DNA of 36,270 nt from RGIG3040 sp964410675 (GCA_964410675.1 CAYPIB010000011.1:1-36270); one strand, 5' to 3'. Shown: positions 24,424-33,430, numbered from the stretch's first letter. Made by a program: numbers and translations. Notes: generated by a model from the letters alone, not told the origin.

Positions 24424-24454
24424 AAGTATCGGATAAAAAACCGGTACTTTTTTT
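24424..24454 (+). terminator. Terminator after the acetyltransferase gene
   Basis: The arms AAGTATCGG (24424-24432) and CCGGTACTT (24441-24449) pair with one G-U around eight bases, followed by five T's. Confidence 0.85.
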
Positions 24455-24457
24455 ATC

Positions 24458-24512
24458 TTGACAGGGTGGTTTAACGGTGTTAAACTAAAGTTAGGTTTAA
24501 AGGCATTAAACC
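24458..24512 (+). promoter_or_regulatory. Promoter and two operator dyads of the BlaI/M56 operon
   Basis: TTGACA (24458-24463), a 17-base spacer and TAAACT (24481-24486) form a strong promoter. Operator 1 is GTTTAAC-GGT-GTTAAAC (24469-24485), perfect 7-bp arms covering the spacer and -10. Operator 2 is GGTTTAA-5-TTAAACC (24494-24512), perfect 7-bp arms just after the start of transcription. The centres are 26 bases apart. This arrangement fits autorepression by the BlaI-type protein encoded next. The half-site differs from the TACA/TGTA core of known BlaI/MecI operators. Confidence 0.8.
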
Positions 24513-24528
24513 ATAGGAGGGTCTTGCG

Positions 24529-24888
24529 ATGGAGGAACATAAATTAGGGGTCATGGAAATGCGTTTTGCGAAGATTATGTGGCAGAATGAACCGGTGGCA
24601 TCAGGAGAGCTTGTTAAAATATGCGAGCGGGAATTAAGCTGGAAAAAGTCCACTACATATACGATGCTGCGCCGTCTTTGCCAGCGGGGAATTTTTCAAA
24701 ATGAAAACGGAATTGTGACTTCGCTTATAACGAGGGAGGAGCTAAGGGCTTTGCAGGGAGAGGCATTTTTAGCGGAGAATTTTGACGGATCACTGCCAAA
24801 GTTTATTGCAGCTTTTGCAAAGCGAAAAAAGTTAAGCAGCAAAGAGGTAGAAGAAATTCAACAGTTAATAGCAGATCACAGGGGGTGA
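24529..24888 (+). CDS. BlaI/MecI/CopY family repressor
   Basis: A 119-residue winged-helix repressor. LGVMEMRFAKIMWQNEPVASGELV is the usual start of the family, and WKKSTTYTMLRRLCQRGIF is the recognition helix and wing. The C-terminal half (~70-119) forms the dimerisation helices, with LSSKEVEEIQQLI. Family members repress their own operon and are destroyed or released by an M56 membrane protease that senses a signal. The two operator dyads upstream and the M56 gene four bases downstream fit this scheme. GGAGGG lies 8 bases before ATG. No beta-lactamase gene is nearby. Confidence 0.93.
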   Translation: MEEHKLGVMEMRFAKIMWQNEPVASGELVKICERELSWKKSTTYTMLRRLCQRGIFQNENGIVTSLITREELRALQGEAFLAENFDGSLPKFIAAFAKRKKLSSKEVEEIQQLIADHRG

Positions 24889-24892
24889 GAAT

Positions 24893-26182
24893 ATGTTGGA
24901 TGCTTTATTTTTCCAAGTTTTACGTATGAGCTATATGGGGAGTCTTGCCATTTTATCAATTTTAATTGCAAGACTATTATTAAAGCGGGCACCGAAAATA
25001 TTCTCATACACTCTTTGGGGTGTCGTTCTGTTTAGGCTTCTCAGTCCTTTTACGATTAAAAGTCAGTTTAGCATATTTGGTTTGCATAAAATAAACGATA
25101 ATTTGTCAAATTCAGCTAAAAAATTTCAGTCAGGGGCGGCGTTGGCAGAGGTGATGCAAAATGCAGAGGGTCCGATTGCTATAAGTAAAGTGTCCGATTT
25201 AACAATCGTTTGGCTGATTGGAATTATTTTATTATTATTATATAATATTACATCTTATATACAGTTTCAATCAAAATTGAAGGGTGCGGTTAAGCTTTAT
25301 GACAATGTTTACTGTACAACTTATTATACGATTCCCTTTGTTGCCGGTATCGTTTCCCCCAAAATATATTTACCGGCAGTTTTATCTGAACATGAGCGGC
25401 AATATATTATATTACATGAAAAAACGCATATAAAACGGTTTGATTATGTCTTCAAGATGATGGGAATTTTAGCTCTTGCCATACATTGGTTTAACCCGCT
25501 TGTATGGTTAGCATTTACACTGAGCTGTCAGGATATGGAAATGTCTTGTGATGAAAGTGTGATAAGACAGATGAAGCGGGATATTAGAAAAGAGTATTCG
25601 GCATCTTTGTTAGGTTTTGCAGCAGGAAAACGGTTTATTAGTATGCCATTGGCATTTGGGGAGGGAAATATAAAAATGAGAATAAAAAATATTTTAAATT
25701 ACAAAAAGACATCTTTTTGGGTAATCCTATTTTCAGTTTTTCTTGTCGTTATCATTTTCATTACTTTAGCAACAAATTCATCAAATATTAATGATGATAC
25801 GCAAAATTCGGCATCCACAACGTCCGGTAAGCCAGAGGAAATTAAAGTTAGTATAGTAGAGAATGAGGCAGAAAAGGAAGCGGCATTACAGAAAGAAAAA
25901 GAAGAATTAGAGGAAATGACAGAACAACTCGATCAGCAGGAAAAACAAGCGGAAGCAGAAAAAGCACAGCTTGACATTTCCCGGTTAGAATTAGAGAATA
26001 TGGCCGAAGAAGCTGATAAAGAGGGCAAGGAAGAGGAAGCAGCACAGTTACGGCAACAGATATCAGAGATAGAAGAACAAATAAAAGCAAAGGAAGCAGA
26101 GGAAGCAGAAACTTTGCAAGTTAAAAAACTAAATGCACAGAAAATAAAGGAATATAAGATTTATATCTCCAATGCTGAATAA
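24893..26182 (+). CDS. M56 family membrane metallopeptidase (BlaR1-like) with a coiled-coil C-terminus
   Basis: A 429-residue membrane protein. Hydrophobic segments lie near 5-30, 38-52, 103-122, 190-210 and 274-293. The zinc site is HEKTH (175-179) with the family's downstream HWFNPLVW and EMSCDE (216-221). In BlaR1 and MecR1 a penicillin-binding sensor follows the last helix. Here there is a Ser/Thr-rich linker, then residues ~325-420 rich in Glu, Lys, Gln and Ala, which should form an extracellular coiled coil. The signal is therefore probably not a beta-lactam. It starts 4 bp after the repressor gene with a GGGGGTGA site, so the pair forms one operon. Confidence 0.92.
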   Translation: MLDALFFQVLRMSYMGSLAILSILIARLLLKRAPKIFSYTLWGVVLFRLLSPFTIKSQFSIFGLHKINDNLSNSAKKFQSGAALAEVMQNAEGPIAISKVSDLTIVWLIGIILLLLYNITSYIQFQSKLKGAVKLYDNVYCTTYYTIPFVAGIVSPKIYLPAVLSEHERQYIILHEKTHIKRFDYVFKMMGILALAIHWFNPLVWLAFTLSCQDMEMSCDESVIRQMKRDIRKEYSASLLGFAAGKRFISMPLAFGEGNIKMRIKNILNYKKTSFWVILFSVFLVVIIFITLATNSSNINDDTQNSASTTSGKPEEIKVSIVENEAEKEAALQKEKEELEEMTEQLDQQEKQAEAEKAQLDISRLELENMAEEADKEGKEEEAAQLRQQISEIEEQIKAKEAEEAETLQVKKLNAQKIKEYKIYISNAE

Positions 26183-26242
26183 TAGTAATAAATCATACTT
26201 TGAACTCTTGGAATATTAGAAAAAAGTGCCGATATATCAGAT

Positions 26243-26262
26243 AAGGTACATGGAAGTACCTT
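26243..26262. repeat. Inverted repeat upstream of the calcium-loop protein gene
   Basis: AAGGTAC (26243-26249) and GTACCTT (26256-26262) are perfect 7-bp arms six bases apart. No T-tract follows on either strand, so this is an operator or leader hairpin rather than a terminator. Its position is 60 bases before the next start codon. Confidence 0.45.
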
Positions 26263-26322
26263 GCTGCGGTTAATTATGGGTGGATTATATTCACTTAGCT
26301 AGTATCCAAGGAGGGAAAATGT

Positions 26323-27486
26323 ATGAGAATTGGATCCAGTGCAGTCACAATGGAATCCGAACGGATTTATTCCAGCTATTTTGAAAAGCAGACGGCTGAA
26401 TTAATTACGAAATCTAATCAAGAAGTAACTCTGGAACTTTCAGAAGAGTCAAAAACTTTGATGGAACAATTAAAGGAGAATAAAACCCGTTTGGAGGAAG
26501 AAGAAAAGGAACGTAGAAATCGGGCTAATAAACGATGGGCAGAAATGCAATTAGAACAAAGCAAGAAAAATCAGCAGGTAGAAAAAGAAGAAGAAAGACG
26601 TGTACAATCAAAAGAAGAGATGATGCTTGAAGTATTAAGACGAATGCTTGAAGCATTGAAAGGAAAGAAGGGTGGAAAACACTCTTCGTATGCAAGTGAA
26701 ACAAACAAACTGCAAATCGATAGTAGAAGCTCATTTCATTTATATTCAGGTGCAGGTGCTGCCGGTCAAACATCTGGAATTAGTAGGGATAGCGGAGCAG
26801 GCACGCCCGGATTAACGAGATGGACAAAAACCACTGTGACCTCTTCCTTTTTCTGTGAGGTGGAAAATACGGCATATCAGGCAAATGGTATTGTAAAAAC
26901 GGCTGATGGCAGAGAAATTAATTTTGGTGTCAGTGTAGAAATGTCACGGGCATTTTGTGCGAAGTATGAAAGCTTTATTCAGGAAGACTATATTGTGACC
27001 GATCCGCTTGTCATAAATTTAGAAGGAAATGTGGGAAATATTAGTGAACAGAAGTTTTTGTTTGATTTGGATGCTGATGGTAAAGAAGAATATGTTTCTT
27101 TTACCGGACAAGGAAGCGGCTTTTTGGCGCTTGATAAAAATAATGATGGCAAAATAAATGATGGGAACGAACTATTTGGAACCCAGTCGGGAAATGGTTT
27201 TAAAGATTTAGCCAAATATGATAAGGATAAAAATGGCTGGATTGACGAAGCCGATGCAGTATTTGATGATTTAAAAATTTGGACGAAGGATGAAGCAGGG
27301 AAAGACAGACTGATTAGTTTAAAAGAAGCCGGTGTAGGTGCTATTTATCTTGATTATGCCCAAACCCAGTTTTCACTAAATAATGCCGATACAAATGAGA
27401 CAAATGGCATTGTCAGAAGTACCGGCATTTATTTAAAAGAGAGTGGAGAAGTTGGAACAATACAACATATAGACCTGGTTGTGTGA
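26323..27486 (+). CDS. Coiled-coil protein with calcium-binding loops
   Basis: A 387-residue protein without signal peptide or membrane helix. Residues ~40-112 are a highly charged coiled coil. A Gly/Ser-rich hinge (~140-165) follows. Residues ~170-387 form a module often seen in RTX-like and VCBS-type proteins: DLDADGKEE (248-256), FLALDKNNDGKINDGNELFG (267-286) and YDKDKNGWIDEADAVFDDL (299-317), all with EF-hand-like Asp/Asn spacing. They are followed by LISLKEAGVGAIYLDY and GIYLKESGEVGTIQHIDLVV (368-387). It probably binds Ca2+. How or whether it leaves the cell is unclear. A strong AAGGAGGG site lies 7 bases before ATG. It lies downstream of the M56 gene, 140 bp away. Confidence 0.82.
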   Translation: MRIGSSAVTMESERIYSSYFEKQTAELITKSNQEVTLELSEESKTLMEQLKENKTRLEEEEKERRNRANKRWAEMQLEQSKKNQQVEKEEERRVQSKEEMMLEVLRRMLEALKGKKGGKHSSYASETNKLQIDSRSSFHLYSGAGAAGQTSGISRDSGAGTPGLTRWTKTTVTSSFFCEVENTAYQANGIVKTADGREINFGVSVEMSRAFCAKYESFIQEDYIVTDPLVINLEGNVGNISEQKFLFDLDADGKEEYVSFTGQGSGFLALDKNNDGKINDGNELFGTQSGNGFKDLAKYDKDKNGWIDEADAVFDDLKIWTKDEAGKDRLISLKEAGVGAIYLDYAQTQFSLNNADTNETNGIVRSTGIYLKESGEVGTIQHIDLVV

Positions 27487-27501
27487 CATTTGACTGTTTC
27501 T

Positions 27502-27795
27502 TTATTTAGATACAGATGGCAGATTGCTTAGGTTATTATTTTCAGTGCCGTCCGGTATGGATTTCAAGTATTCATTACCGTTGCGATGGGCAATACCGAC
27601 ACCATTAATACCGCCTTCTTTTGCGAGCTGTACACCTTGTTCTTTCGAAACGAGTGTTCCATCGGAGAGCTGGTAGCCGTCAACACGGCCGCTGCTTTTA
27701 ACGAGCCCGACAATGTCTTTTGCATTGTTGCTTGGAGTTGGAATATCATCTAGGGTATTCATTGCAAGTGAAGCAGTATCATCTTTTTGGTTCAT
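27502..27795 (-). CDS. DUF3892 domain protein
   Basis: A 97-residue soluble protein. Residues ~35-95 match DUF3892: DGYQLSDGTLVSKEQGVQLAKEGGINGVGIAHRNG, of which GYQLSDG and NGNEYLKSIPDG are diagnostic, then NNLSNLP. The N-terminal ~30 residues are low complexity and acidic (MNQKDDTASLAMNTLDDIP). The domain's function is unknown. GGAGG precedes the ATG at 27795 by 8 bases. It converges on the calcium-loop gene with 15 bp between the stops and no obvious terminator. Confidence 0.85.
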   Translation of the reverse strand: MNQKDDTASLAMNTLDDIPTPSNNAKDIVGLVKSSGRVDGYQLSDGTLVSKEQGVQLAKEGGINGVGIAHRNGNEYLKSIPDGTENNNLSNLPSVSK

Positions 27796-27869
27796 CGAGA
27801 TAACCTCCTTTAATCTTGTATGGGCATAGTATTTGTATAAAAATAAAAAATATTCTGATTGAATGCAAT

Positions 27870-27907
27870 AAAAGACAAATAACGATGTATTCGCTGTTTG
27901 TCTTTTT
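27870..27907. terminator. Long hairpin with T-tracts on both strands
   Basis: AAAAGACAAATAACG (27870-27884) pairs with CGCTGTTTGTCTTTT (27892-27906) over about 15 bp with one mismatch and a 7-base loop. T-runs follow on the plus strand and on the minus strand, so it could terminate in either direction. It sits between the divergent DUF3892 and kinase genes and may insulate them from each other's read-through. Confidence 0.65.
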
Positions 27908-27945
27908 ATTTATGTGTAAAAATATAAGGAATATGTTATAATAAC

Positions 27946-27974
27946 TTGACGAAAAGTAAATATATAAAAATAAT
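27946..27974 (+). promoter_or_regulatory. Promoter of the hybrid kinase gene
   Basis: TTGACG (27946-27951), a 17-base spacer and AATAAT (27969-27974). The predicted start of transcription is about 20 bases before the TTG start codon, giving a very short leader. Confidence 0.6.
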
Positions 27975-28001
27975 TTTATATATAGAAAAGGATGGAAAAA
28001 T

Positions 28002-31000
28002 TTGAAAAAAAGAACTATTTTAAGAATGTTTACGGTACCATTAGTTTTAATTATTCTTTTGCAGGCAGTTATTTCAGGTGCATCCATTATATTCAGCAAT
28101 AGTATGACAAAGCTTTCCGATTATGCAGTAGATTTTTTGCGAAAGTCGGTTGAAACAAGAAATGTAATTGTTAAAAGTAATATGGAGCAAAATAAAGACA
28201 GTATTTCAGAGATATTAGATGAAATTAACAGTGTGATGGGAAAGGAATTAGAGAAAAATAATATAACAGTAGAACAGTTTCTAAGAAATGAAACTTTGCA
28301 AAATGAATTTATTGAGCAAATATCGGAATCATGTTTAGCAGTGCTTTTAAGGGATACATTAACCGGAAGCTTTGTAGTGCTAGGAAATCCGGATGGGAAT
28401 AGTGACTATTATAATTTAAATGGTGTATATTTTAGAGATTCTGAGCCATATGTTAATTCGAATGCATATGATGATATTTATATAAAAAGAGGCAGCCGGG
28501 AGCTTGCGGAGTCCTTAAATATTCCCCATGCTGTTTATTGGAAATACCAAATCCAGGTATTAAACAGCGGTGAACGAGAAGCGGACAATTTTTTTTATCG
28601 GCCTTTAGAGGCCGGTATGGAGAATCCTCATACGAAGTCTATGAATTTAGGCTATTGGAGTAAACTTTTTTCATTAGAACAAGAATCGAATAGAGATAAT
28701 TATAAAATGATGACGTATTCGGTTCCGCTCGTATATCATGATGGCACGGTATATGGTGTTATAGGCATCGAAGTATCCTTAGATCATCTTCAGGGGATGC
28801 TGCCTGCAAAGGATTTAGGTGATGAGGACTTTGGCGGATATTTATTGGCACAGTATAAGGCAAACGGAGACTTACAGCCAATCGCCGCGACTGGTCAGGC
28901 GGCTGGTCATATTGCATCAAGGGTAGAGCAGGACGATTTTAAAGAGACGAACTATGATAATCTATATTCGATAAATGAAAAAATCGAAGGTGTGCAGGAA
29001 AATCTGGCTGTTTATTCGATGGATTTAGATTTATATGAAGCAGGCTCTCCCTTTGCTGACGAAGAGTGGATTGTTTACGGAGTCCAGAAATATGACAAAA
29101 TATTCGGTGTTGGACGAGATATCGTTATCAGTCTTTCGCTTGGGATATTAATTGCTTTTTTATTTAGTGCGGCCGCAATTTATTTTTTAGTAAGACGTTT
29201 AATAAAACCAATTACGAATTTGGCACAAAGCATCAGGTCAGATAACCAAACAAAGCTGGGAGAATACAAAAAGGCTAATATTTTAGAAATAGATGAACTA
29301 TTTGAGGTAGTAGAGCATTTAACTGAAGTGCAGCAACAAAATGAGTATAATCTTATCGAGGAAAAGGAACGTTATAAAATAGCACTGCAAAGCAGTACTG
29401 ATGTATTGTTTTCATGTGATTTTGCTAATAATACAATAGAACTTCTTAATTTTAATAATGAAAACCAGAATCTAAACGATTCGTTTGTTCAGGACTGGGA
29501 TGAATGGCTGATGGAAAGCAAAATGCTTCAGCCATATTACCGCTTAAAGGCATTAGAGCTGTTTAATAAGGCAGAAAGTGACATTGAAGAAGAGATTAAA
29601 GCACGAGTGTCTAAGGATGCCCCTTATGTGTGGGTACTGCTAAAGGGCAAGGTAATCTATGATATGAACGGAAAGCGCTCCAAGCTGATTGGCAGTGTTC
29701 AGAATATCAATGAAAAGAAAGAGGCAGAATTAAAGGCACTTGAACTGCAGCGGGTTGATTCTGTTACCGGCTTATTAAAGTATGATTATGGCGAAGGTGT
29801 TATATTGGAGGCTCTCGAGCATGAGGCAAGCGGCTGTCTGGCATTAATTGATATTGATCATTTCTATGAGTTAAATGGGACGTATGGAATGGTGTTTGGT
29901 GATACAATACTCGAGGAAATCGGTAAGCTGATTTCAGAATACATCCAAAGGATAAACGAGATACGGGAGAAAAGGGTAGTGGCAATACGTGCCGGAGGGG
30001 ATGAAATTTTATTATGGTTTGAAGGTATTTCAGCCAGACAGGTAAGAGAGGATTTAAAGATTTTACAAAAACAAGTGCAGGGCTTATACACGGGCATCAA
30101 TTTTACCCTTTCTATTACAGGAGGCATAACCGAAACAAAAAAAGAAAGGTCTGTTTTTAACATATTGTTTTCACAAGTAAAAATGGCTCTGGAATTTGCA
30201 AAAAAGAATGGGAATGGAAATAACCATTTTGTTGCTTATGAGGAGCTGACGAGTACACAGCTGAGTGGACTGGGAAATTTAAGTATTAATGAAATTGCCA
30301 GCGTTCCCTATCAAGAAACATTAAGTATCGTGTCAATAGTATTTAATTTCTTTGATAAGGGCGGCGATATTAATAATATCATACCGATACTGTTTACAAA
30401 ACTGGGAAGATATTTTGACGCAGAAACGATAACGATGGTTATGGTTGACAGAGACTTTAAAACCTCTTATATCAATTTTATATGGGAGGATTTGAAGGGA
30501 AGTAATGATAAGAAGTTCGTCAATCATTTTAGTGCCGAAGAATTTGCGGGTATACTGGAAACACTGGACAATGAAGCAAGAGAATATTTTAATCTTTTAG
30601 AACTGAATGAAGTACAAAAGAAATTCTTTTTTACGCACAATACATTAAAGGGTATTAATGTGCCGATGTTTGACAACGGTGAATATATTGGCTCCATTAA
30701 TTTTGTGCAAAAGAAGGATTCCCCGGAATGGACAGAGGAAGAAAGAAATGAAATTCAAAAGATTACTAAAATTATAGAAACAAACTGCAACAAAGAAAAA
30801 TATGATATGGCAAGCCGGGCAAAAAGAGATTTCCTATCGAGAATGTCACATGAAATGCGTACTCCGATGAATGCCATTATGGGAATGGCAGCAATCGCAT
30901 TGGCACAAAAGGAAGAGCCGGATCAGGTAGAGGAGTCCTTAAAGAAAATAGAACAGTCATCCCGCTACCTTCTCAGTTTGGTCAATGATATTTTAGATAT

Positions 31001-31946
31001 GTCTAAAATAGAAAGCGGCAAGATGAGACTTGCTTATCATAACTTTAACTTAAATGAAGCTGTTAATAGTATTGTTGACTTGATTGCGCCACAGGTTCAG
31101 GCTAAAAATCTCAAATTTAATTTAGAGGTTTCACTTATACATAACTGGGTCGTAGGCGATATGCTTCACTTAAATCAGATTCTTATTAATTTACTTGGAA
31201 ATGCCGTCAAGTTTACGCCTGATGGCGGAACGGTGACATTGACGGTAAATCAGGTGAATGAGACGAAGACGGAGACTTTAGTATACTTTTCAGTGAAGGA
31301 TACGGGTATTGGTATCAGCAGTGAAAACCAAACCAAAATATTCCATTCTTTTGAGCAGGCTGATGACGATGTTTCCGGACAATACGGAGGCACCGGTTTA
31401 GGACTTGCAATCAGCAGCAGTTTAGTGAATTTAATGGATGGAGTATTGGAACTGGAAAGTAATTTGGGACAGGGAAGCAATTTCTTCTTTCAGATTTCAA
31501 TGGAAAAGGGAATACCGGAATACTATGTGGAGGATGAAGAGGACAAGCTGGATGAATCAAAATTGATTGGTAAGCGCGTCTTACTCGTTGATGACAATGA
31601 CCTAAATATTGAGATAGCGCAGGCCCTTTTGGAAATGCAGGGTCTTGTTGTAGAAACTGCCTTCAATGGTCTGGAAGCTTTGGAAAAATATGAGGAAAAG
31701 GAAGCATATTACTTTGATATGATTCTTATGGATATTAGGATGCCGGTCATGAATGGTCTGGAAGCAGCAAAAGCAATCCGGAAGGTCAATAAAGAGGATG
31801 CCCAGCAGATTCCCATTGTGGCGATGACGGCCAATGCATTTGATGAAGATATGAAAAAATCAATTGATAGTGGAATGAATGGTCATCTGTCAAAGCCGAT
31901 TGATATAAAGGTAATGCTTGATATGATTAAAAGGGTAATGAAATAA
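28002..31946 (+). CDS. Hybrid sensor histidine kinase with internal GGDEF and GAF domains and a receiver domain
   Basis: A 1314-residue membrane kinase. A helix at ~10-32 and another at ~373-397 enclose a large Cache-like extracellular sensor. A PAS-like region (~455-575) is followed by a GGDEF domain (~580-745): DIDHF (617-621), GGDEI (665-669). The inhibitory RxxD motif is absent (REKR). A GAF-like region (~770-930) leads to HisKA with phospho-acceptor His 950 (SHEMRTP). The ATPase domain has NLLGNAVKFTP, DTGIGIS (1100-1106) and GTGLGLAIS. The receiver domain has LLVDDND (1194-1200), Asp 1244 and Lys 1298. It may link phosphotransfer to cyclic di-GMP synthesis. The start is TTG 28002, 7 bases after AGGATGG; the nearby ATG at 27992 is out of frame. 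No response regulator gene is adjacent. Confidence 0.95.
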   Translation: MKKRTILRMFTVPLVLIILLQAVISGASIIFSNSMTKLSDYAVDFLRKSVETRNVIVKSNMEQNKDSISEILDEINSVMGKELEKNNITVEQFLRNETLQNEFIEQISESCLAVLLRDTLTGSFVVLGNPDGNSDYYNLNGVYFRDSEPYVNSNAYDDIYIKRGSRELAESLNIPHAVYWKYQIQVLNSGEREADNFFYRPLEAGMENPHTKSMNLGYWSKLFSLEQESNRDNYKMMTYSVPLVYHDGTVYGVIGIEVSLDHLQGMLPAKDLGDEDFGGYLLAQYKANGDLQPIAATGQAAGHIASRVEQDDFKETNYDNLYSINEKIEGVQENLAVYSMDLDLYEAGSPFADEEWIVYGVQKYDKIFGVGRDIVISLSLGILIAFLFSAAAIYFLVRRLIKPITNLAQSIRSDNQTKLGEYKKANILEIDELFEVVEHLTEVQQQNEYNLIEEKERYKIALQSSTDVLFSCDFANNTIELLNFNNENQNLNDSFVQDWDEWLMESKMLQPYYRLKALELFNKAESDIEEEIKARVSKDAPYVWVLLKGKVIYDMNGKRSKLIGSVQNINEKKEAELKALELQRVDSVTGLLKYDYGEGVILEALEHEASGCLALIDIDHFYELNGTYGMVFGDTILEEIGKLISEYIQRINEIREKRVVAIRAGGDEILLWFEGISARQVREDLKILQKQVQGLYTGINFTLSITGGITETKKERSVFNILFSQVKMALEFAKKNGNGNNHFVAYEELTSTQLSGLGNLSINEIASVPYQETLSIVSIVFNFFDKGGDINNIIPILFTKLGRYFDAETITMVMVDRDFKTSYINFIWEDLKGSNDKKFVNHFSAEEFAGILETLDNEAREYFNLLELNEVQKKFFFTHNTLKGINVPMFDNGEYIGSINFVQKKDSPEWTEEERNEIQKITKIIETNCNKEKYDMASRAKRDFLSRMSHEMRTPMNAIMGMAAIALAQKEEPDQVEESLKKIEQSSRYLLSLVNDILDMSKIESGKMRLAYHNFNLNEAVNSIVDLIAPQVQAKNLKFNLEVSLIHNWVVGDMLHLNQILINLLGNAVKFTPDGGTVTLTVNQVNETKTETLVYFSVKDTGIGISSENQTKIFHSFEQADDDVSGQYGGTGLGLAISSSLVNLMDGVLELESNLGQGSNFFFQISMEKGIPEYYVEDEEDKLDESKLIGKRVLLVDDNDLNIEIAQALLEMQGLVVETAFNGLEALEKYEEKEAYYFDMILMDIRMPVMNGLEAAKAIRKVNKEDAQQIPIVAMTANAFDEDMKKSIDSGMNGHLSKPIDIKVMLDMIKRVMK

Positions 31947-31950
31947 AATA

Positions 31951-33258
31951 TTAAAGGTGTTTTTTTGTTTCGGCAATAATAACCTTTTGCAGCAGCCAGA
32001 TGGAGATGATGTTTGGAATTGCCATAAGAGAGTTTAATAAATCAGACAGGCTCCAGACAAAATCCAGTGACATAACAGCACCCAGATATATAAATAGGAT
32101 ATAAACTATTTGATAGGTTTTCAAAGCTTTTTTACCTGCCAGAAATAAAATACTGCATTCGCCGTAATAACACCAACCAATAATAGTAGCAAAGGCAAAT
32201 AATACTAATGAGATGGACAGTATCGTACTTCCATAAAAAGGCAGGGCATTGAAGGCAATAAAGCAAGAACGGTCCCCAGAGCCAATATACATAAGCGGAT
32301 TTTTGAGCATACTGCTGACGATGACAATTCCTGTGACTGCGCAAATGACAACCGTATCCCAAAAGGGGCCGGTCATAGAAATAAGGCCCTGTTTAATCGG
32401 CGATGAACTGCTAGAAGCAGCGGCGGCCATCGGTATGGAACCCAGTCCGGCCTCGTTCGTAAATAATCCTTTGGAAATACCGGTTCTCATTCCGACCATA
32501 ATAGCACTGCCCGCCATGCCGCCGATAAAGGACTTAGAGGAAAAGGCAGATTTAACAATAACACAAATAGCTTCCCATATGAAAGCATGATTTAAAAAGA
32601 GAATATAAATACATCCGCCCAAATAAAATACGGTCATAAAGGGTACTAAATAAGTACACACTTTTGAAATTTGCTTTAGTCCGCCAAGCATAATAAAACC
32701 GGCAGAAATTGCAGTTACTATGCCGATAATATGCGGAGATATGGAAACTTGATGGGAAATGGCAATGTAAATAGAATTTGACTGTACACTGCTGCCGATT
32801 CCAAACGATGCCAATACTGAAAAAACGGCAAAAAGAATGGCTGTTTTTTTCATATGCAAAACATTTTTTAAGACATACATCGGTCCGCCGGTGTGATTAG
32901 CTTTATATTTTACAGACAGGAAGCATTCGCAGTAGCAGGTGGCAATTCCAAGTACTCCGGTAATCCAGCACCAAAAGACAGCTCCCGGTCCTCCGATTGC
33001 GATAGCGGATGCTATTCCGATAATATTTCCGGTGCCGATTGTGGAAGCAAGAGCGGTTGCCAGTGCGGCAAAAGGAGAAATGCCGTTACTGCTTAATTCG
33101 GTTTTGGAAAAGCTGAGACGAATCCCTTTTGGAATCCATTTTTGAATAAAGTCAAGCTTGTATGTAAAATAAATATGTGTTCCAAGCAATATAAAAAGCA
33201 TTGGAAAACTCCATAATAGTTCTTTTAATAAATTAATGAAATTGATTATACTGTTCAT
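31951..33258 (-). CDS. AGCS family sodium/amino-acid symporter
   Basis: A membrane protein of about 435 residues of the alanine-or-glycine:cation symporter family. Signatures are PFAALATALASTIGTGNIIG, AIAIGGPGAVFWCWITGVLG, GGPMYVLKNVL, GMRTGISKGLFTNEAGLGS and IGWCYYGE. It should import alanine or glycine with Na+. ATG 33258 is taken as start; an in-frame TTG at 33270 would add four residues, and neither has a strong ribosome site. The gene converges on the kinase gene with 4 bp between the stops and no terminator. It diverges from the OFA transporter gene. Confidence 0.93.
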   Translation of the reverse strand: MNSIINFINLLKELLWSFPMLFILLGTHIYFTYKLDFIQKWIPKGIRLSFSKTELSSNGISPFAALATALASTIGTGNIIGIASAIAIGGPGAVFWCWITGVLGIATCYCECFLSVKYKANHTGGPMYVLKNVLHMKKTAILFAVFSVLASFGIGSSVQSNSIYIAISHQVSISPHIIGIVTAISAGFIMLGGLKQISKVCTYLVPFMTVFYLGGCIYILFLNHAFIWEAICVIVKSAFSSKSFIGGMAGSAIMVGMRTGISKGLFTNEAGLGSIPMAAAASSSSSPIKQGLISMTGPFWDTVVICAVTGIVIVSSMLKNPLMYIGSGDRSCFIAFNALPFYGSTILSISLVLFAFATIIGWCYYGECSILFLAGKKALKTYQIVYILFIYLGAVMSLDFVWSLSDLLNSLMAIPNIISIWLLQKVIIAETKKHL

Positions 33259-33315
33259 AGCTTTTTTCAATCATTTCTTTATATATACATATGTGTTTCT
33301 TGAAACAGTATGAGT

Positions 33316-33344
33316 AATATATGGAATAACTTGGTATACTTCAA
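33316..33344 (-). promoter_or_regulatory. Promoter of the AGCS symporter gene
   Basis: On the minus strand TTGAAG (33344-33339), a 17-base spacer and TATATT (33321-33316). Transcription would begin about 50 bases before the symporter start codon. Confidence 0.5.
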
Positions 33345-33383
33345 TTTCGTGCAGCATTCGTACAAATAATGACAAGATTATAC

Positions 33384-33412
33384 TTGCAATTTTACATTAG
33401 AAATAGTACAAT
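33384..33412 (+). promoter_or_regulatory. Promoter of the OFA transporter gene
   Basis: TTGCAA (33384-33389), a 17-base spacer and TACAAT (33407-33412). This gives a leader of about 70 bases before ATG 33491, which contains the palindrome at 33431. Confidence 0.55.
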
Positions 33413-33430
33413 TTCACTTATGGCATTCAG

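Noticed and set aside
24529..26182. Beta-lactam resistance locus
   Set aside because: No beta-lactamase or extra penicillin-binding protein is nearby, and the membrane protease lacks the penicillin-binding sensor.
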